Origin: Actinopolymorpha cephalotaxi
Lineage (GTDB): Bacteria > Actinomycetota > Actinomycetes > Propionibacteriales > Actinopolymorphaceae
Assembly: GCF_013408535.1 (NCBI RefSeq)
Contig: NZ_JACBZA010000001.1
Location: 5,912,850 to 5,976,849, forward strand
Direction of reading: 5' to 3'
DNA length: 64,000 bases
Under the pieces are notes generated by a model. The model did not search any database. It was not told the DNA's origin and saw only the letters and a program-made list of their open reading frames with translations. Shown here one piece after another: positions 33,483 to 41,942 of this stretch. Numbering within the stretch: the first letter of the stretch is position 1; each line of letters opens with the position of its first letter. The translations under genes were made by a program, and so were the position numbers.

Positions 33483-35251
33483 CCGACAACCTCGTTCAGC
33501 CGGTGGACAACCGCGTCCGGCCGGTGGTGTCCGTACGCGACCTGCGGATCGCGTTCCCGGGTGCCGCCGCTTCCGGTGCTCCGCCTGCCGTCGACGGGCT
33601 GTCGTTCGACCTGCCGCCCGGCGGCGGGCTCGGCCTGGTCGGCGAGTCCGGCTCGGGCAAGACCGTGACCGCGCTGACCCTGCTCGGGCTGCACCGGGGC
33701 ACCGACGCGCGGGTGTCCGGCGAGGTCGAGGTCGCCGGGGTTCCGGTGCTCACCGCGCCGGACGAGCAGGTACGCCGGATGCGGGGCGCGGAGGTCGCGA
33801 TGATCTTCCAGGACCCGCTGTCGGCGTTCGACCCGTACTACCGCGTCGGCGACCAGATCGGCGAGGTCTACCGGCTGCACACCGGCGCCGGCCGCCGGGC
33901 CGCCCGCGAACGCGCGGTCGAGGTGCTCGACCGGGTGCACATCCCCGACCCGCACCGGCGCGTCGACGCGTACCCCCACGAGCTCTCCGGCGGCATGCGG
34001 CAACGCGCGCTGATCGCGATGGCGCTGGCCTGCGAGCCGCGGGTGCTGGTCGCCGACGAACCCACCACCGCGCTAGACGTCACCGTCCAGGCGCAGATCC
34101 TCGACCTGCTCGCCGAACTCCGGGCCGACACCGGGATGGCGCTGATTCTGGTGACGCACGACCTCGGCGTGGTGGCCGGCAGCGTCGACGACGTGCTGGT
34201 GATGAGCGCTGGTCGGGAGGTCGAACGCGGGCCGACCGCACAGGTGCTGGGCGCGCCCTCCGCGGCGTACACCCGCGCGCTGCTGGCGGCCGTGCCCCGG
34301 GTGGACGTGGCGCCCGACCGTACCCGGAGCGAACCCACGGCGGCCGAGGACGAACGCGACCGCGCCGAGGACTCCGACTCCGGCTCCGGCTCTGGCTCCG
34401 AGGACGTGGTGATGACGCTGCGCGGCGTACGCCGCGACTTCCCCGGTCGGCGCGGCCGGGCCGGGCGGCGGGAGGTCGTGCACGCCGTCGCCGGCGTCGA
34501 CCTGGACCTGCGCCGCGGCGAGGTGCTCGGCGTGGTCGGGGAGAGCGGCAGCGGGAAGACGACGCTGGCCCGGATGATGGTCGGCCTGTTGCGGCCCTCC
34601 GCCGGTGACGTGCGGCTGGGCGGCACCGACCTGGCGAGGCTGTCCGGCCGGCGGCTGCGGGAGCGGCGCCGCGAGGTGGCGATGGTGTTCCAGGACCCGG
34701 CGTCCTCGCTCAACCCCCGGCGTACGGTCGGCGACAGCATCGCCGAGCCGCTGCGGGTCCGGGGCGTCGGGCGGGCGGAGATCGGCACGACGGTCGCGGA
34801 CCTGCTCGCCCGGGTGGGCCTGGACCCGCACCGCGCCGACGACTACCCGCATGAGTTCTCCGGCGGTCAGCGACAGCGGATCGGGATCGCCCGGGCACTC
34901 GCCGGTCGTCCGTCGGTACTGGTCTGCGACGAGCCGGTGTCCGCGCTGGACGTCACGACACAGGCGCAGGTGCTGGAGCTGATCGACGAGCTACGGGCGG
35001 AATACGGCTTCGCGGTGGTGTTCGTCAGCCACGACCTCGCCGTCGTCCGCCAGGTCAGCGACCGGGTGGCGGTGATGCGCCGGGGCGAGGTGGTCGAGCT
35101 CGCCGACGCCGAGGTGCTGTACGAGGACCCGCGGCACGAGTACACCCGCGCGTTGCTGGCCGCCGTACCCGTCCTGGATCCCGAGCTCGCCCGCGTCCGC
35201 CGCGCCGAGCGCCGCCAGCTCGCCGGGACCACTCCGCTGCCCGAGGCGTGA
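33479..35251 (+). CDS. fused DppD-DppF ABC ATPase
   Basis: Two complete nucleotide-binding domains lie in one 590-residue chain. First domain: Walker A GESGSGKT, then HELSGGMRQRALIAMALACE and LVADEPTTALDVTVQAQ. Second domain: GESGSGKTTLARMMVGLLRP, HEFSGGQRQRIGIARALAGR and VCDEPVSALDVTTQAQVLEL. The linker (about residues 280-305) is acidic and built from GACTCCGGCTCC-like repeats (SDSGSGSGSE). ATG at 33479 overlaps the permease stop, with GGAGGGGC upstream. It energises the importer from the cytosolic face. Fused D-F proteins are known in actinobacteria. Confidence 0.93.
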   Translation: MTDNLVQPVDNRVRPVVSVRDLRIAFPGAAASGAPPAVDGLSFDLPPGGGLGLVGESGSGKTVTALTLLGLHRGTDARVSGEVEVAGVPVLTAPDEQVRRMRGAEVAMIFQDPLSAFDPYYRVGDQIGEVYRLHTGAGRRAARERAVEVLDRVHIPDPHRRVDAYPHELSGGMRQRALIAMALACEPRVLVADEPTTALDVTVQAQILDLLAELRADTGMALILVTHDLGVVAGSVDDVLVMSAGREVERGPTAQVLGAPSAAYTRALLAAVPRVDVAPDRTRSEPTAAEDERDRAEDSDSGSGSGSEDVVMTLRGVRRDFPGRRGRAGRREVVHAVAGVDLDLRRGEVLGVVGESGSGKTTLARMMVGLLRPSAGDVRLGGTDLARLSGRRLRERRREVAMVFQDPASSLNPRRTVGDSIAEPLRVRGVGRAEIGTTVADLLARVGLDPHRADDYPHEFSGGQRQRIGIARALAGRPSVLVCDEPVSALDVTTQAQVLELIDELRAEYGFAVVFVSHDLAVVRQVSDRVAVMRRGEVVELADAEVLYEDPRHEYTRALLAAVPVLDPELARVRRAERRQLAGTTPLPEA

Positions 35252-35275
35252 GAGTCCGGCGCTCCGGCCCCAGCG

Positions 35276-35574
35276 ATTCTTCCGCGGAAGAATTCGTGCC
35301 TGCGGCGAAGAAGCCGGTCTGCCAACCCGAAGCGTGAAACCAGCGGGTGGCCCTGACCCTCTCGGGTCTTCACGCTCTGACCCGACCGGCCGGCCCAGGA
35401 CCGAAGCGTGAAGAGTACGGGTGGCCCTGACCACCTCGAGTTTTCTCACTGTCGGACGCTGCCGGCCGGCCTCGCCCGCGGCGACGCGGGCGTTGATCGC
35501 GTCACCTGCGGACGCGGAGCGCCGGACCGGACCGAGCACGCACAGGCCCGAGTCGATTCTTCCGCGGAAGAATC
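35276..35574. repeat. composite intergenic element A: palindromes flanking two 74-bp-spaced dyad units
   Basis: The gap between the convergent ATPase and VirB4-like genes is filled by an ordered structure. A perfect 18-bp palindrome ATTCTTCCGCGGAAGAAT (35276-35293) begins it. Two units starting CCGAAGCGTGAA at 35327 and 35401 follow, each continuing after five bases with CGGGTGGCCCTGACC. The perfect 20-bp palindrome GATTCTTCCGCGGAAGAATC (35555-35574) ends it. Each unit is itself an imperfect dyad of about 50-55 bp (AGCGTGAA at 35331 faces TTCACGCT at 35369). A second element with the same parts lies at 62494-62778. Read by orientation of the TCAGGGCCACC core, this copy is on the minus strand. 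Confidence 0.75.
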
Positions 35575-35606
35575 CGCGGCACTCGAGCCCGGGACCGAGG
35601 TGGACG

Positions 35607-38597
35607 CTAGGAGTCGGCCCGGCTGAGGTCGGTGAGGTACTCCTCGTCCTCGGTAGCGTCGTCGTCGCGCGCGCCGACCACGAGCCGGGTCGACGCGAAG
35701 CCGGCCTCGTCCACCAGCACCGACGCCTCGTCCACCCAGCGCCACTCGTCCACGTCGGGCGAGGGGTCGATCGCCTTGAACCGCGCCTCCAGGTGCGGGT
35801 TGGACTGGATCGCCGCGGCGAACTCGAAGAACGCCCGGTCCACCTCGACGCTGGCCAGCTCCGCGTCCACGTCGCGCATCACGCACTCGCCGTCCCGCAG
35901 CGACTTCAGCGTCTCGATCATCGACCGCTCCGCCGGCGCTCGGTTCAGCAGCGGCAGCGTCTGCGCCGCGTCGGCGTCGGAGTGGTGCCGGAACGCGAAC
36001 ACGGTGTGGATCTGGTTCGTCCCCGCGGCCTTGGCGTCCAGGTCCTCGGACTCGATCCGGGCCAGGTCGCCCGCCTGCTGGGTGATGAGCACGATCCCGA
36101 TGTTGAAGGCGCGGCCCTGCTTGAGCACGAAGCTGATCAGGTCGCGGCCCTCACCGGTGCTCGCCACGCTGTACGCCTCGTCCACGAACAGCAGCTGCGG
36201 CCGCCAGCCCTTGACCGGGTGGCGTTCGGTGGTCTCCTCCAGCATCTGGAAGCCGAGCCGGGTGACGAGGTAGATGATGCCGCGGGCGATGTTGGCCGAG
36301 GAGCTGTTGCCGTGCGCCCGGGGCAGTCCGCGCAGGGTGATGATCGTGCGCCGCTTGCCGCTGTCGTCGACCACGGCGCTGGCCTCGCGGGCGAACGCGA
36401 CCCGGGCGTAGGGGTTCTTGCGCAGGTCCTCCAGCACCGCCGCCGCGAACCGCAGGTCGCGCACCTCGGTGTCGGCGACGCCCGCGTCCTTCACCCGGTC
36501 GAACTCGTCGACGACCAGCTGCAGGACGTTCCACGTGGTCGGGCGGGGAACCGCGCGCTCGACCTCGGACCGGGCGGCGCCCGGGTGGGCGGCGCGGTAG
36601 GCGGCCACCTCCCGGTCGAACTCGTTGACCGTACGCGAGAACGCCTCCACGACGTACCCGCTGATCCGGCTCCACGCGACCTCGCCCAGGAAGATCTCCA
36701 GCATCGCCTGGGCGTGCATCCGGCCCTCGGTGACCGTCGACGCGGTGAGCAGCGGGTCGAGGTTGCCGGCCCGGCCGCGCAGTGGGTCGATGATCTCGGT
36801 CTCCCGCCAGTACTCCTCGTTGATCGGCTGGAACGGGCACCCCTGCGTGCCCAGGCAGCCCTCACCCGCGTGCCGCATGAACTCCGGGTCGAGCACCTGG
36901 GAGCCGAACGCCAGGAAGTACGCCGTCCGGGCCGCGTCGATCTTCGGGTCGATGAACACGCACCGGACGCCGGCCTCGGACTCGTAGTGGAAGACCTTCA
37001 GCGCCAGTGTGGTCTTGCCGCCGCCGGACGCGCCGACCAGTACGACCCCGGCGCCGTTCTCCCGCGCGATCGCGGAGTGGGCGGAGTAGTGCACGGGGTT
37101 GTGGCCGTCGCGGGTACGCCCGACCAGCATCCCCTCCCAGCCCTTGGCGATCCCGTCCCGGCCGACGACCGCGCGGTCGCCGACGTGGGTGGCGGTGGTG
37201 AGCAGCGCGACGCCCAACTGGTCCAGCTCCTGCAGCCGACGGAACGGCGCGATCCGGCCCACCGGCGAGCGGTCGCCGTCGCCGGGCAGCATGTTGTAGA
37301 GCAGGCGGTACTGCAGCCGCTTGGGCCGCAGCACCGTCGCGTCCAGCGTCTTGGCGAACAGCCGCTCGATCCGCTTGCGGCGGTTCTCCAGCTCCTCCGG
37401 CGTGGACGCGGCGATGGTGAGCAGCAGCTGGGACTCCATGCCGGGGAACGGCCGGCTGTCCTGCTCGTCGACGAGGTGGTTGGCGCGTTCGACCTGTTCC
37501 ACCAGCAGGGAGTCGATCCGGGCGCTGGCGCGGTCCATGTCGCGCGCCTCGTCCTCGAGGTTGTCGCGGATCTTCTTGCCGCGGTCGCGGAACTCCTCCG
37601 GCGGCAGCAGCACGCCGCGCCAGGACACCACCACCGGGAAGTCCAGCCGCTTGAGCGTCCGCCCCCACGCGCGGTTCTTCGCGAACCGGATCGCGTCCGG
37701 CCAGCCGGTGGCGACCAGGGTGCTGAGGTAGGTCTTGCGGTCCTCGCCGGTGTCGTCGTCGATGACGCTCACCTCGAGCCGGCTCTTGTGGTTGGGTGCC
37801 CGGAAGTCGGCGGCCAGCTCGAACTCGTGCGCGCCCCACGGCCGGCGGTCGATCACGCCGTCCTCGGGAATCGGCAGGTGCCCGAACAGGCAGGTGCGGA
37901 CGATGCGCACCAGGTCGCGGCGCATCAGCGGCTGGGTGGCCACCCCGGCGTCGACCGCGACGGCGTACACCTCGTCGGCGCGTTCGTGCCACTCGGCGAC
38001 GACGTTCGGGTCGAAGTACTCGTCGTGCACGCCGGTGGCCTGGTCGGCGATCGCGGTCACCGCGGCCGAGGCCGAGCCGCGGCCGTCGCCGAGCTGGCCG
38101 ATCCGCATCAAGAAGACGACGTCGTACTGCGAACCCAGCCGGTCGTTCGACGTCGCCCGGGCCGCCTCGCGACGGATCAGCTTGCGGTAGTTGTCGGTGG
38201 GCCGCCAGGAGCGTTCGACCAGGTCCAGCGCCCAACCGGTGAGGTCGGGGCGGCGCGGGACCAGCATCACCTGGAACTGCGGGCGGTGGAACTCACGGCC
38301 GAGCTGGTGCATCAGGTTGGGCAGCTTCAGCGCCTCGGGTACGAGCTCGTCGCTGGAGATGTGCTCGTCGGTGGTGGTGTCGACGAAGAACCCCGTCCAG
38401 ACCGAGCGGCCCCAGACGAAGATGACGTCGTCGCCGTAGCGGTACGGAAGGCGTTCCCGCTCCGCGCGCGGCTCCTTCGGCTTCTTCCGGGCCGCGTCCT
38501 CGTCACCGCCGCCGAGGTTGAACACGAAGATCGCGACCGCGCCGAGACCGACGACGCCGAGCGCGAGGAGCGGAAGAAGGTAGTAGAGCGGATTCAT
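35607..38597 (-). CDS. VirB4-like type IV secretion ATPase
   Basis: A 996-residue membrane-associated ATPase. It has one N-terminal helix (LYYLLPLLALGVVGLGAVAI), a long VirB4/TraC-like N-terminal domain, Walker A GASGGGKTT (about residues 521-529), FIDPKIDAARTAYFLAFGSQ after it, and Walker B LLFVDEAYSV (about 800). An ITQQAGDLARIESEDLDAKA stretch follows, matching the Q-rich sensor of the HerA/VirB4 family. The length is close to that of Gram-positive TcpF/VirB4 proteins plus the membrane anchor. ATG at 38597, 12 bp after the PrgI-like stop. It is the motor and hallmark of the secretion-like locus. No VirD4-type coupling ATPase is in the window. Confidence 0.82.
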   Translation of the reverse strand: MNPLYYLLPLLALGVVGLGAVAIFVFNLGGGDEDAARKKPKEPRAERERLPYRYGDDVIFVWGRSVWTGFFVDTTTDEHISSDELVPEALKLPNLMHQLGREFHRPQFQVMLVPRRPDLTGWALDLVERSWRPTDNYRKLIRREAARATSNDRLGSQYDVVFLMRIGQLGDGRGSASAAVTAIADQATGVHDEYFDPNVVAEWHERADEVYAVAVDAGVATQPLMRRDLVRIVRTCLFGHLPIPEDGVIDRRPWGAHEFELAADFRAPNHKSRLEVSVIDDDTGEDRKTYLSTLVATGWPDAIRFAKNRAWGRTLKRLDFPVVVSWRGVLLPPEEFRDRGKKIRDNLEDEARDMDRASARIDSLLVEQVERANHLVDEQDSRPFPGMESQLLLTIAASTPEELENRRKRIERLFAKTLDATVLRPKRLQYRLLYNMLPGDGDRSPVGRIAPFRRLQELDQLGVALLTTATHVGDRAVVGRDGIAKGWEGMLVGRTRDGHNPVHYSAHSAIARENGAGVVLVGASGGGKTTLALKVFHYESEAGVRCVFIDPKIDAARTAYFLAFGSQVLDPEFMRHAGEGCLGTQGCPFQPINEEYWRETEIIDPLRGRAGNLDPLLTASTVTEGRMHAQAMLEIFLGEVAWSRISGYVVEAFSRTVNEFDREVAAYRAAHPGAARSEVERAVPRPTTWNVLQLVVDEFDRVKDAGVADTEVRDLRFAAAVLEDLRKNPYARVAFAREASAVVDDSGKRRTIITLRGLPRAHGNSSSANIARGIIYLVTRLGFQMLEETTERHPVKGWRPQLLFVDEAYSVASTGEGRDLISFVLKQGRAFNIGIVLITQQAGDLARIESEDLDAKAAGTNQIHTVFAFRHHSDADAAQTLPLLNRAPAERSMIETLKSLRDGECVMRDVDAELASVEVDRAFFEFAAAIQSNPHLEARFKAIDPSPDVDEWRWVDEASVLVDEAGFASTRLVVGARDDDATEDEEYLTDLSRADS

Positions 38598-38609
38598 CGT
38601 CGGTGACCC

Positions 38610-39212
38610 CTACTCACGGACCGGGTCTGCTGCTGGGACTGCTGGACCTGCTGCTGTCGGGTGTGCCGTCGGGACCGCTGGGTCGGCAGCCGGGTCGTGG
38701 ACGTAGTACGGGTCGTACGGGTCGGCGGGGCAGGGCCGCAGCAACCGCTCCGACCGCTCCGCCCGGGCCCGTGCGAGCGCCTGGTGCCAGCGCGGGTGCA
38801 CCGGCCGCCACAGGATGACCCGCCAGTGCACGATCTCCGGCTCGACGTCCTCGGCGAGCCCGTGGATGCGGCGCGGCTGCAGGAAGAGGTAGTCGACCGC
38901 GACCAGGATGTTCTGTTCGGTGGTCAGGCCGTTGCGCCACCGACGCGGCCAGAGTACGTACAGAGTCACCGCGATGGCGAGGCAGCCGAGGATCGTCCAG
39001 ACGTTCAGCGCCAGCCCGGGCACCACCGGCGCGGCCAGCATCACCCCGCCGAGCAGGCCGAGGAACGCGATGCCGCCCGTGACCAGGGCACGCAGGTCGA
39101 TGCCGCCGAGGATGGTCAGCGGTACGCCGTCGGCGAGGTTCCACAACTTCTTGCGCCGACGTTCGAGGTCGGTGTGGTCGTACGCGACGTACTGTCCAGG
39201 CGGGTCCGCCAT
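38610..39212 (-). CDS. PrgI/TcpE-like membrane protein
   Basis: A 200-residue protein. The cytosolic N-terminus (YVAYDHTDLERRRKKLWNLA) is followed by ITLR-like DGVPLTILGGIDLRALVTGG, two close membrane helices, and a soluble tail ending in Pro/Ala/Asp repeats. Two helices in a hairpin immediately before VirB4 is the VirB3/PrgI arrangement in Gram-positive conjugation operons. The ATG at 39212 has GAGGAGGTG just upstream and is preferred to the GTG one codon earlier. The family match is by pattern and position, so moderate. Confidence 0.65.
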   Translation of the reverse strand: MADPPGQYVAYDHTDLERRRKKLWNLADGVPLTILGGIDLRALVTGGIAFLGLLGGVMLAAPVVPGLALNVWTILGCLAIAVTLYVLWPRRWRNGLTTEQNILVAVDYLFLQPRRIHGLAEDVEPEIVHWRVILWRPVHPRWHQALARARAERSERLLRPCPADPYDPYYVHDPAADPAVPTAHPTAAGPAVPAADPVRE

Positions 39213-39338
39213 CACTCACCTCCTCGGTGTCCGTCGTGGGGACACTCGTGGGGACGCTCGTCGGCACGGTGGACGGCACGGGCACCCGGTGCCTGCTCCA
39301 GCGCGCCCGGGCACGCCCGGCGCTGCCGGCGTGCCGTT

Positions 39339-39611
39339 CTAACCGCCGATCTGCCGGCCGATCGCGCTCAGCAGTGAGGCGATCCCGGACGCGCCACCGA
39401 TCAGGAGCGCGGCGAACGCCACCACGCCCATGTTCTGGATCGCCTCGCGGAAGTTGTCACCCCGCCGGATCGCGAACATGATCTTGAACCCGATGATGAT
39501 GATGGCCACGGTCAGGGCACCGATGGCCACCCCGGCCAGCAGCCGTTCGATTCGGCCGAAGAGCGCGTCGAGCTGGGAACCCCCCGACGCGAGAATCCAC
39601 ATTGTGCTCAC
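39339..39611 (-). CDS. small two-helix membrane protein, VirB2-like
   Basis: A 90-residue protein with two hydrophobic helices (LLAGVAIGALTVAIIIIGFK and MGVVAFAALLIGGASGIASL) joined by a short basic loop (AIRRGDNFRE), the size and shape of a VirB2/TrbC pilin without a long signal sequence. Two starts have good ribosome binding sites: GTG at 39611 after GGGAGGTGAG, and ATG at 39602 after AGGTGAG. It heads the run PrgI-VirB4 on the minus strand. A pilin or channel-subunit role is inferred from size and neighbours. Confidence 0.6.
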   Translation of the reverse strand: MSTMWILASGGSQLDALFGRIERLLAGVAIGALTVAIIIIGFKIMFAIRRGDNFREAIQNMGVVAFAALLIGGASGIASLLSAIGRQIGG

Positions 39612-39726
39612 CTCGGCTCACCTCCCTCGTTACTTGGTGACGTACGTCTGTGACGCCCGTCGTTGTTGACGCACGGTGGTCCCGGGTCGCGCTCCGGCTG
39701 CCCGGGTGACCGCACGCGGCGCGTGC

Positions 39727-39732
39727 ACTGTA
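39727..39732 (-). promoter_or_regulatory. possible -10 (TACAGT) of the VirB2-PrgI-VirB4 run
   Basis: On the minus strand TACAGT stands about 115 bp upstream of the VirB2-like start in an otherwise GC-rich gap of 155 bp. No clear -35 hexamer is seen at 16-18 bp, so support is weak. Confidence 0.25.
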
Positions 39733-39766
39733 GTGAAATCGTCACCCGATCGCTGGGCGAACACGT

Positions 39767-41770
39767 CTATCCCCCCTTGACGTCGGGGATCCCTCCCTGG
39801 ATGTCGCGCACCGCCCATTCCTGGGTGGGGCTGCTCGCCTGGGTGGTCTTCACCAGCTGGAGCCGGTAGCCGCGGGTCTCGGTCGTCTTGGACCCCTCGC
39901 CCGGTGTCTGCCAGACCACCCACACCCAGGCCTGGGTGGTCTGCTTGGTCTTCCAGTCGTACGGCGCCGACGGGTCGGCGCCCTTCGGCAGGAACACCCT
40001 GGCTTCCTGGATGGTCGGCGAGGCCAGGACGCGGTTGAGGCCGGCGGTGGTGCGGGCGGTGGCGTCCGGCGTCACCAGCCGCTGCAGGGCCGGACGATCC
40101 GAAGCGCCCCACGCGGTGAAGAACTGCTCGAAGAACTGCCCCTGGGTGAGCGCCTCGCTCAGCCGGGAGTCCGTCGCCGCCGGCGGCTTGACCTCGGGTG
40201 CGGCCGCGAGGTTGGGCTGGGGCATCTCGCCGATGTCGCCGACGATGCGCATGCCGTTGGCGTTGGCCAGGTCGGCGACGTAGACGGGGACGGTGACGAT
40301 CCGGCTGCTGCCGGAGTCCGTCAGCACTCGTACGGTCATCATCCTGGCGTTGCCCTGCAGGCCGGGTACGTCGATGGGCTCGGAGTCACCGGTCCAGGTC
40401 GCGTCGACGACGGACTGGGAACCCTCGCCGTTCCATCCGCAGCGGGGGTCGGTGCCGCCCGAGACGTACCGCGCGAGTCGTCGCTCGCGGGCGTCGTTGG
40501 CGCCCGGCGTGGGGTCGTGGGTGAAACAGAGCCGCGCGTAGTCGGCGGCGAACTGGCCGGCCTCGGCCGTCGGGAACGCGGTGAGCCGGTAACGCGCGAG
40601 GTCGGCCGCGCTCAGGTGAGGGGAGTTGTCCCGTCCGGTGGACATACCGAGCGCGAACGCGGCGTAGGCGACGACGCCGAGCGCCATCAGGCAGGCGGTG
40701 ACGACGAGCGCCACCCGCAGCCCGGCGTGCGCGGCCCGGCCACCGGAGAAGCGGCGTCCGGGGGCCGGCACGTCGAAGTCGCCGCGGTCCCGGCGGCTTC
40801 GCTTCGCGGAGGGCGCGGTGGGTGCCGGTGCGACCGGTCGCGCGCTGGGCCGGGTGGCGGGCCGGGTCGTTGCGGTCGTTGCGGTGGTCGTGCCGGAGGT
40901 GCCCGCGACGTTCGTACGGGCGACGGTACGCGAGGCCGGCCGGGCCGTCTCGTCGACCGCCGCGTGTCCGGCACCGGCCGCCTGGGCCGCAGCGGCCTCG
41001 GTCGCCGCCGCCTGCCGAGCGGCCGGCTTCCGGGCGCTCCGCTGGGCACTCTTCTGCGCGGCACTCTTCTGCGCGGCCTGACTCTTGCGCTCCTGGCGTT
41101 CGCGGCGCTTGCGCTTGCGCCTGCTCTCGGTCTCTTCGGGTGCCTCGTCGTCGAGTTCGCCGAGGTCGGTGGCGGCCCAGGCCGGGTCGTCGACGTCGGG
41201 TTCGGGTTGTCCGGCCGGCGCGTCCGCCCGCGACTCGTCCTGCCGGTTGCGAGCCTCCTCGCTCACCCGGCGGCTGGGGGCGGCAGGGCCGGACTCGGTG
41301 ACGGCGTGGCCGTTTGTCGGCGTGCTCGGCGTGGCCGGTGCGGTCGGCGTGGCCGACGTGGCCGACGTGGCCGATGCGGTCGGGGTGGCCGACGCGGTCG
41401 GCGGCACCGCGGACGAACCGGCCGGGGGAGCCGCGGAGGTCGACGGCAGGTCCGGGGCAGGTCGGGACTCGTGGACCGACTCCGCCGCAGCGGATGCACG
41501 CGGCTCGTCGGCCTCGCCGGCATCCTCGGCGCCGGCCGGCTCGGGCCGCGGCGCGGAGGCCGAAGTATCCGGAGCACGAAGATCGTCGGCGTCCGGCTCG
41601 GCGACATCCCGTTCGGCGACATCCCGTTCGGCGGCGTCCTCGTCGGAGGGAGCGTCGTCGACCGGCGCGTCGTCGTCGGCCGCCTCGGGCGCGTCGGAGA
41701 CGTCGGTCCCCCGCTGCCAGGAGAACCGCATCCGCGCCAGCGGTGTGGTCGGTTCGTTCGGTTCTGTCAT
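39767..41770 (-). CDS. large VirB8/TcpC-like membrane protein with disordered cytosolic half
   Basis: A 667-residue protein. The first 345 residues are low complexity (Ala/Pro/Thr/Asp with AAQKSAAQKSAQRSARK and TATPTASATSATSATPTAPA). One membrane helix follows (LRVALVVTACLMALGVVAYA, about residues 350-375), and then an extracytoplasmic region of about 290 residues. That region looks like two NTF2-type repeats: ARYRLTAFPTAEAGQFAADY, and LSEALTQGQFFEQFFTAWGA followed by RLVTPDATARTTAGL. Duplicated NTF2 domains behind one helix is the TcpC plan. The ATG at 41770 is chosen because the earlier frame lies within the shared 18-bp promoter-like motif. It is the first gene of the right half of the secretion locus. 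Confidence 0.65.
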   Translation of the reverse strand: MTEPNEPTTPLARMRFSWQRGTDVSDAPEAADDDAPVDDAPSDEDAAERDVAERDVAEPDADDLRAPDTSASAPRPEPAGAEDAGEADEPRASAAAESVHESRPAPDLPSTSAAPPAGSSAVPPTASATPTASATSATSATPTAPATPSTPTNGHAVTESGPAAPSRRVSEEARNRQDESRADAPAGQPEPDVDDPAWAATDLGELDDEAPEETESRRKRKRRERQERKSQAAQKSAAQKSAQRSARKPAARQAAATEAAAAQAAGAGHAAVDETARPASRTVARTNVAGTSGTTTATTATTRPATRPSARPVAPAPTAPSAKRSRRDRGDFDVPAPGRRFSGGRAAHAGLRVALVVTACLMALGVVAYAAFALGMSTGRDNSPHLSAADLARYRLTAFPTAEAGQFAADYARLCFTHDPTPGANDARERRLARYVSGGTDPRCGWNGEGSQSVVDATWTGDSEPIDVPGLQGNARMMTVRVLTDSGSSRIVTVPVYVADLANANGMRIVGDIGEMPQPNLAAAPEVKPPAATDSRLSEALTQGQFFEQFFTAWGASDRPALQRLVTPDATARTTAGLNRVLASPTIQEARVFLPKGADPSAPYDWKTKQTTQAWVWVVWQTPGEGSKTTETRGYRLQLVKTTQASSPTQEWAVRDIQGGIPDVKGG

Positions 41771-41801
41771 GACCCTACTGTTCTCGGCTACTTGCCCGTA
41801 G

Positions 41802-41819
41802 TAGTCACGATAGGCGTCC
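41802..41819 (-). promoter_or_regulatory. 18-bp motif GGACGCCTATCGTGACTA upstream of the VirB8-like gene
   Basis: This is identical to 23793-23810 and in the same orientation relative to the gene. Here it ends only 31 bp before the ATG. TATCGT within it is a plausible -10, which would give a short leader with AGTAGGG as ribosome binding site. Confidence 0.55.
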
Positions 41820-41942
41820 ATGGCCCCCTAATGCCTCCCGGTGTGGACTGTGATGTCCGAACGCGGGTCATCCGTTATCGGGCGTTCGAAGGTTTCTCCA
41901 CCATGCGGGAGACCCGCCATCCTGCCGTCGAGGGCGCCAGTG

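Noticed and set aside
35276-35574. CRISPR-like array
   Set aside because: The repeats are two pairs of different motifs, partly palindromic, with non-regular spacing and no cas genes; they do not form a repeat-spacer series.
35408-35626. Small ORFs inside element A starting with GTGAAG
   Set aside because: The corresponding frames in the other units are shifted or have unrelated residues, so a conserved peptide is not supported.
35421-38606. 1061-codon open frame on the plus strand
   Set aside because: It is the exact antisense of the VirB4-like gene, with monotonous Arg/Val/Gly/His composition. The VirB4 strand shows Walker motifs and G/C third positions.
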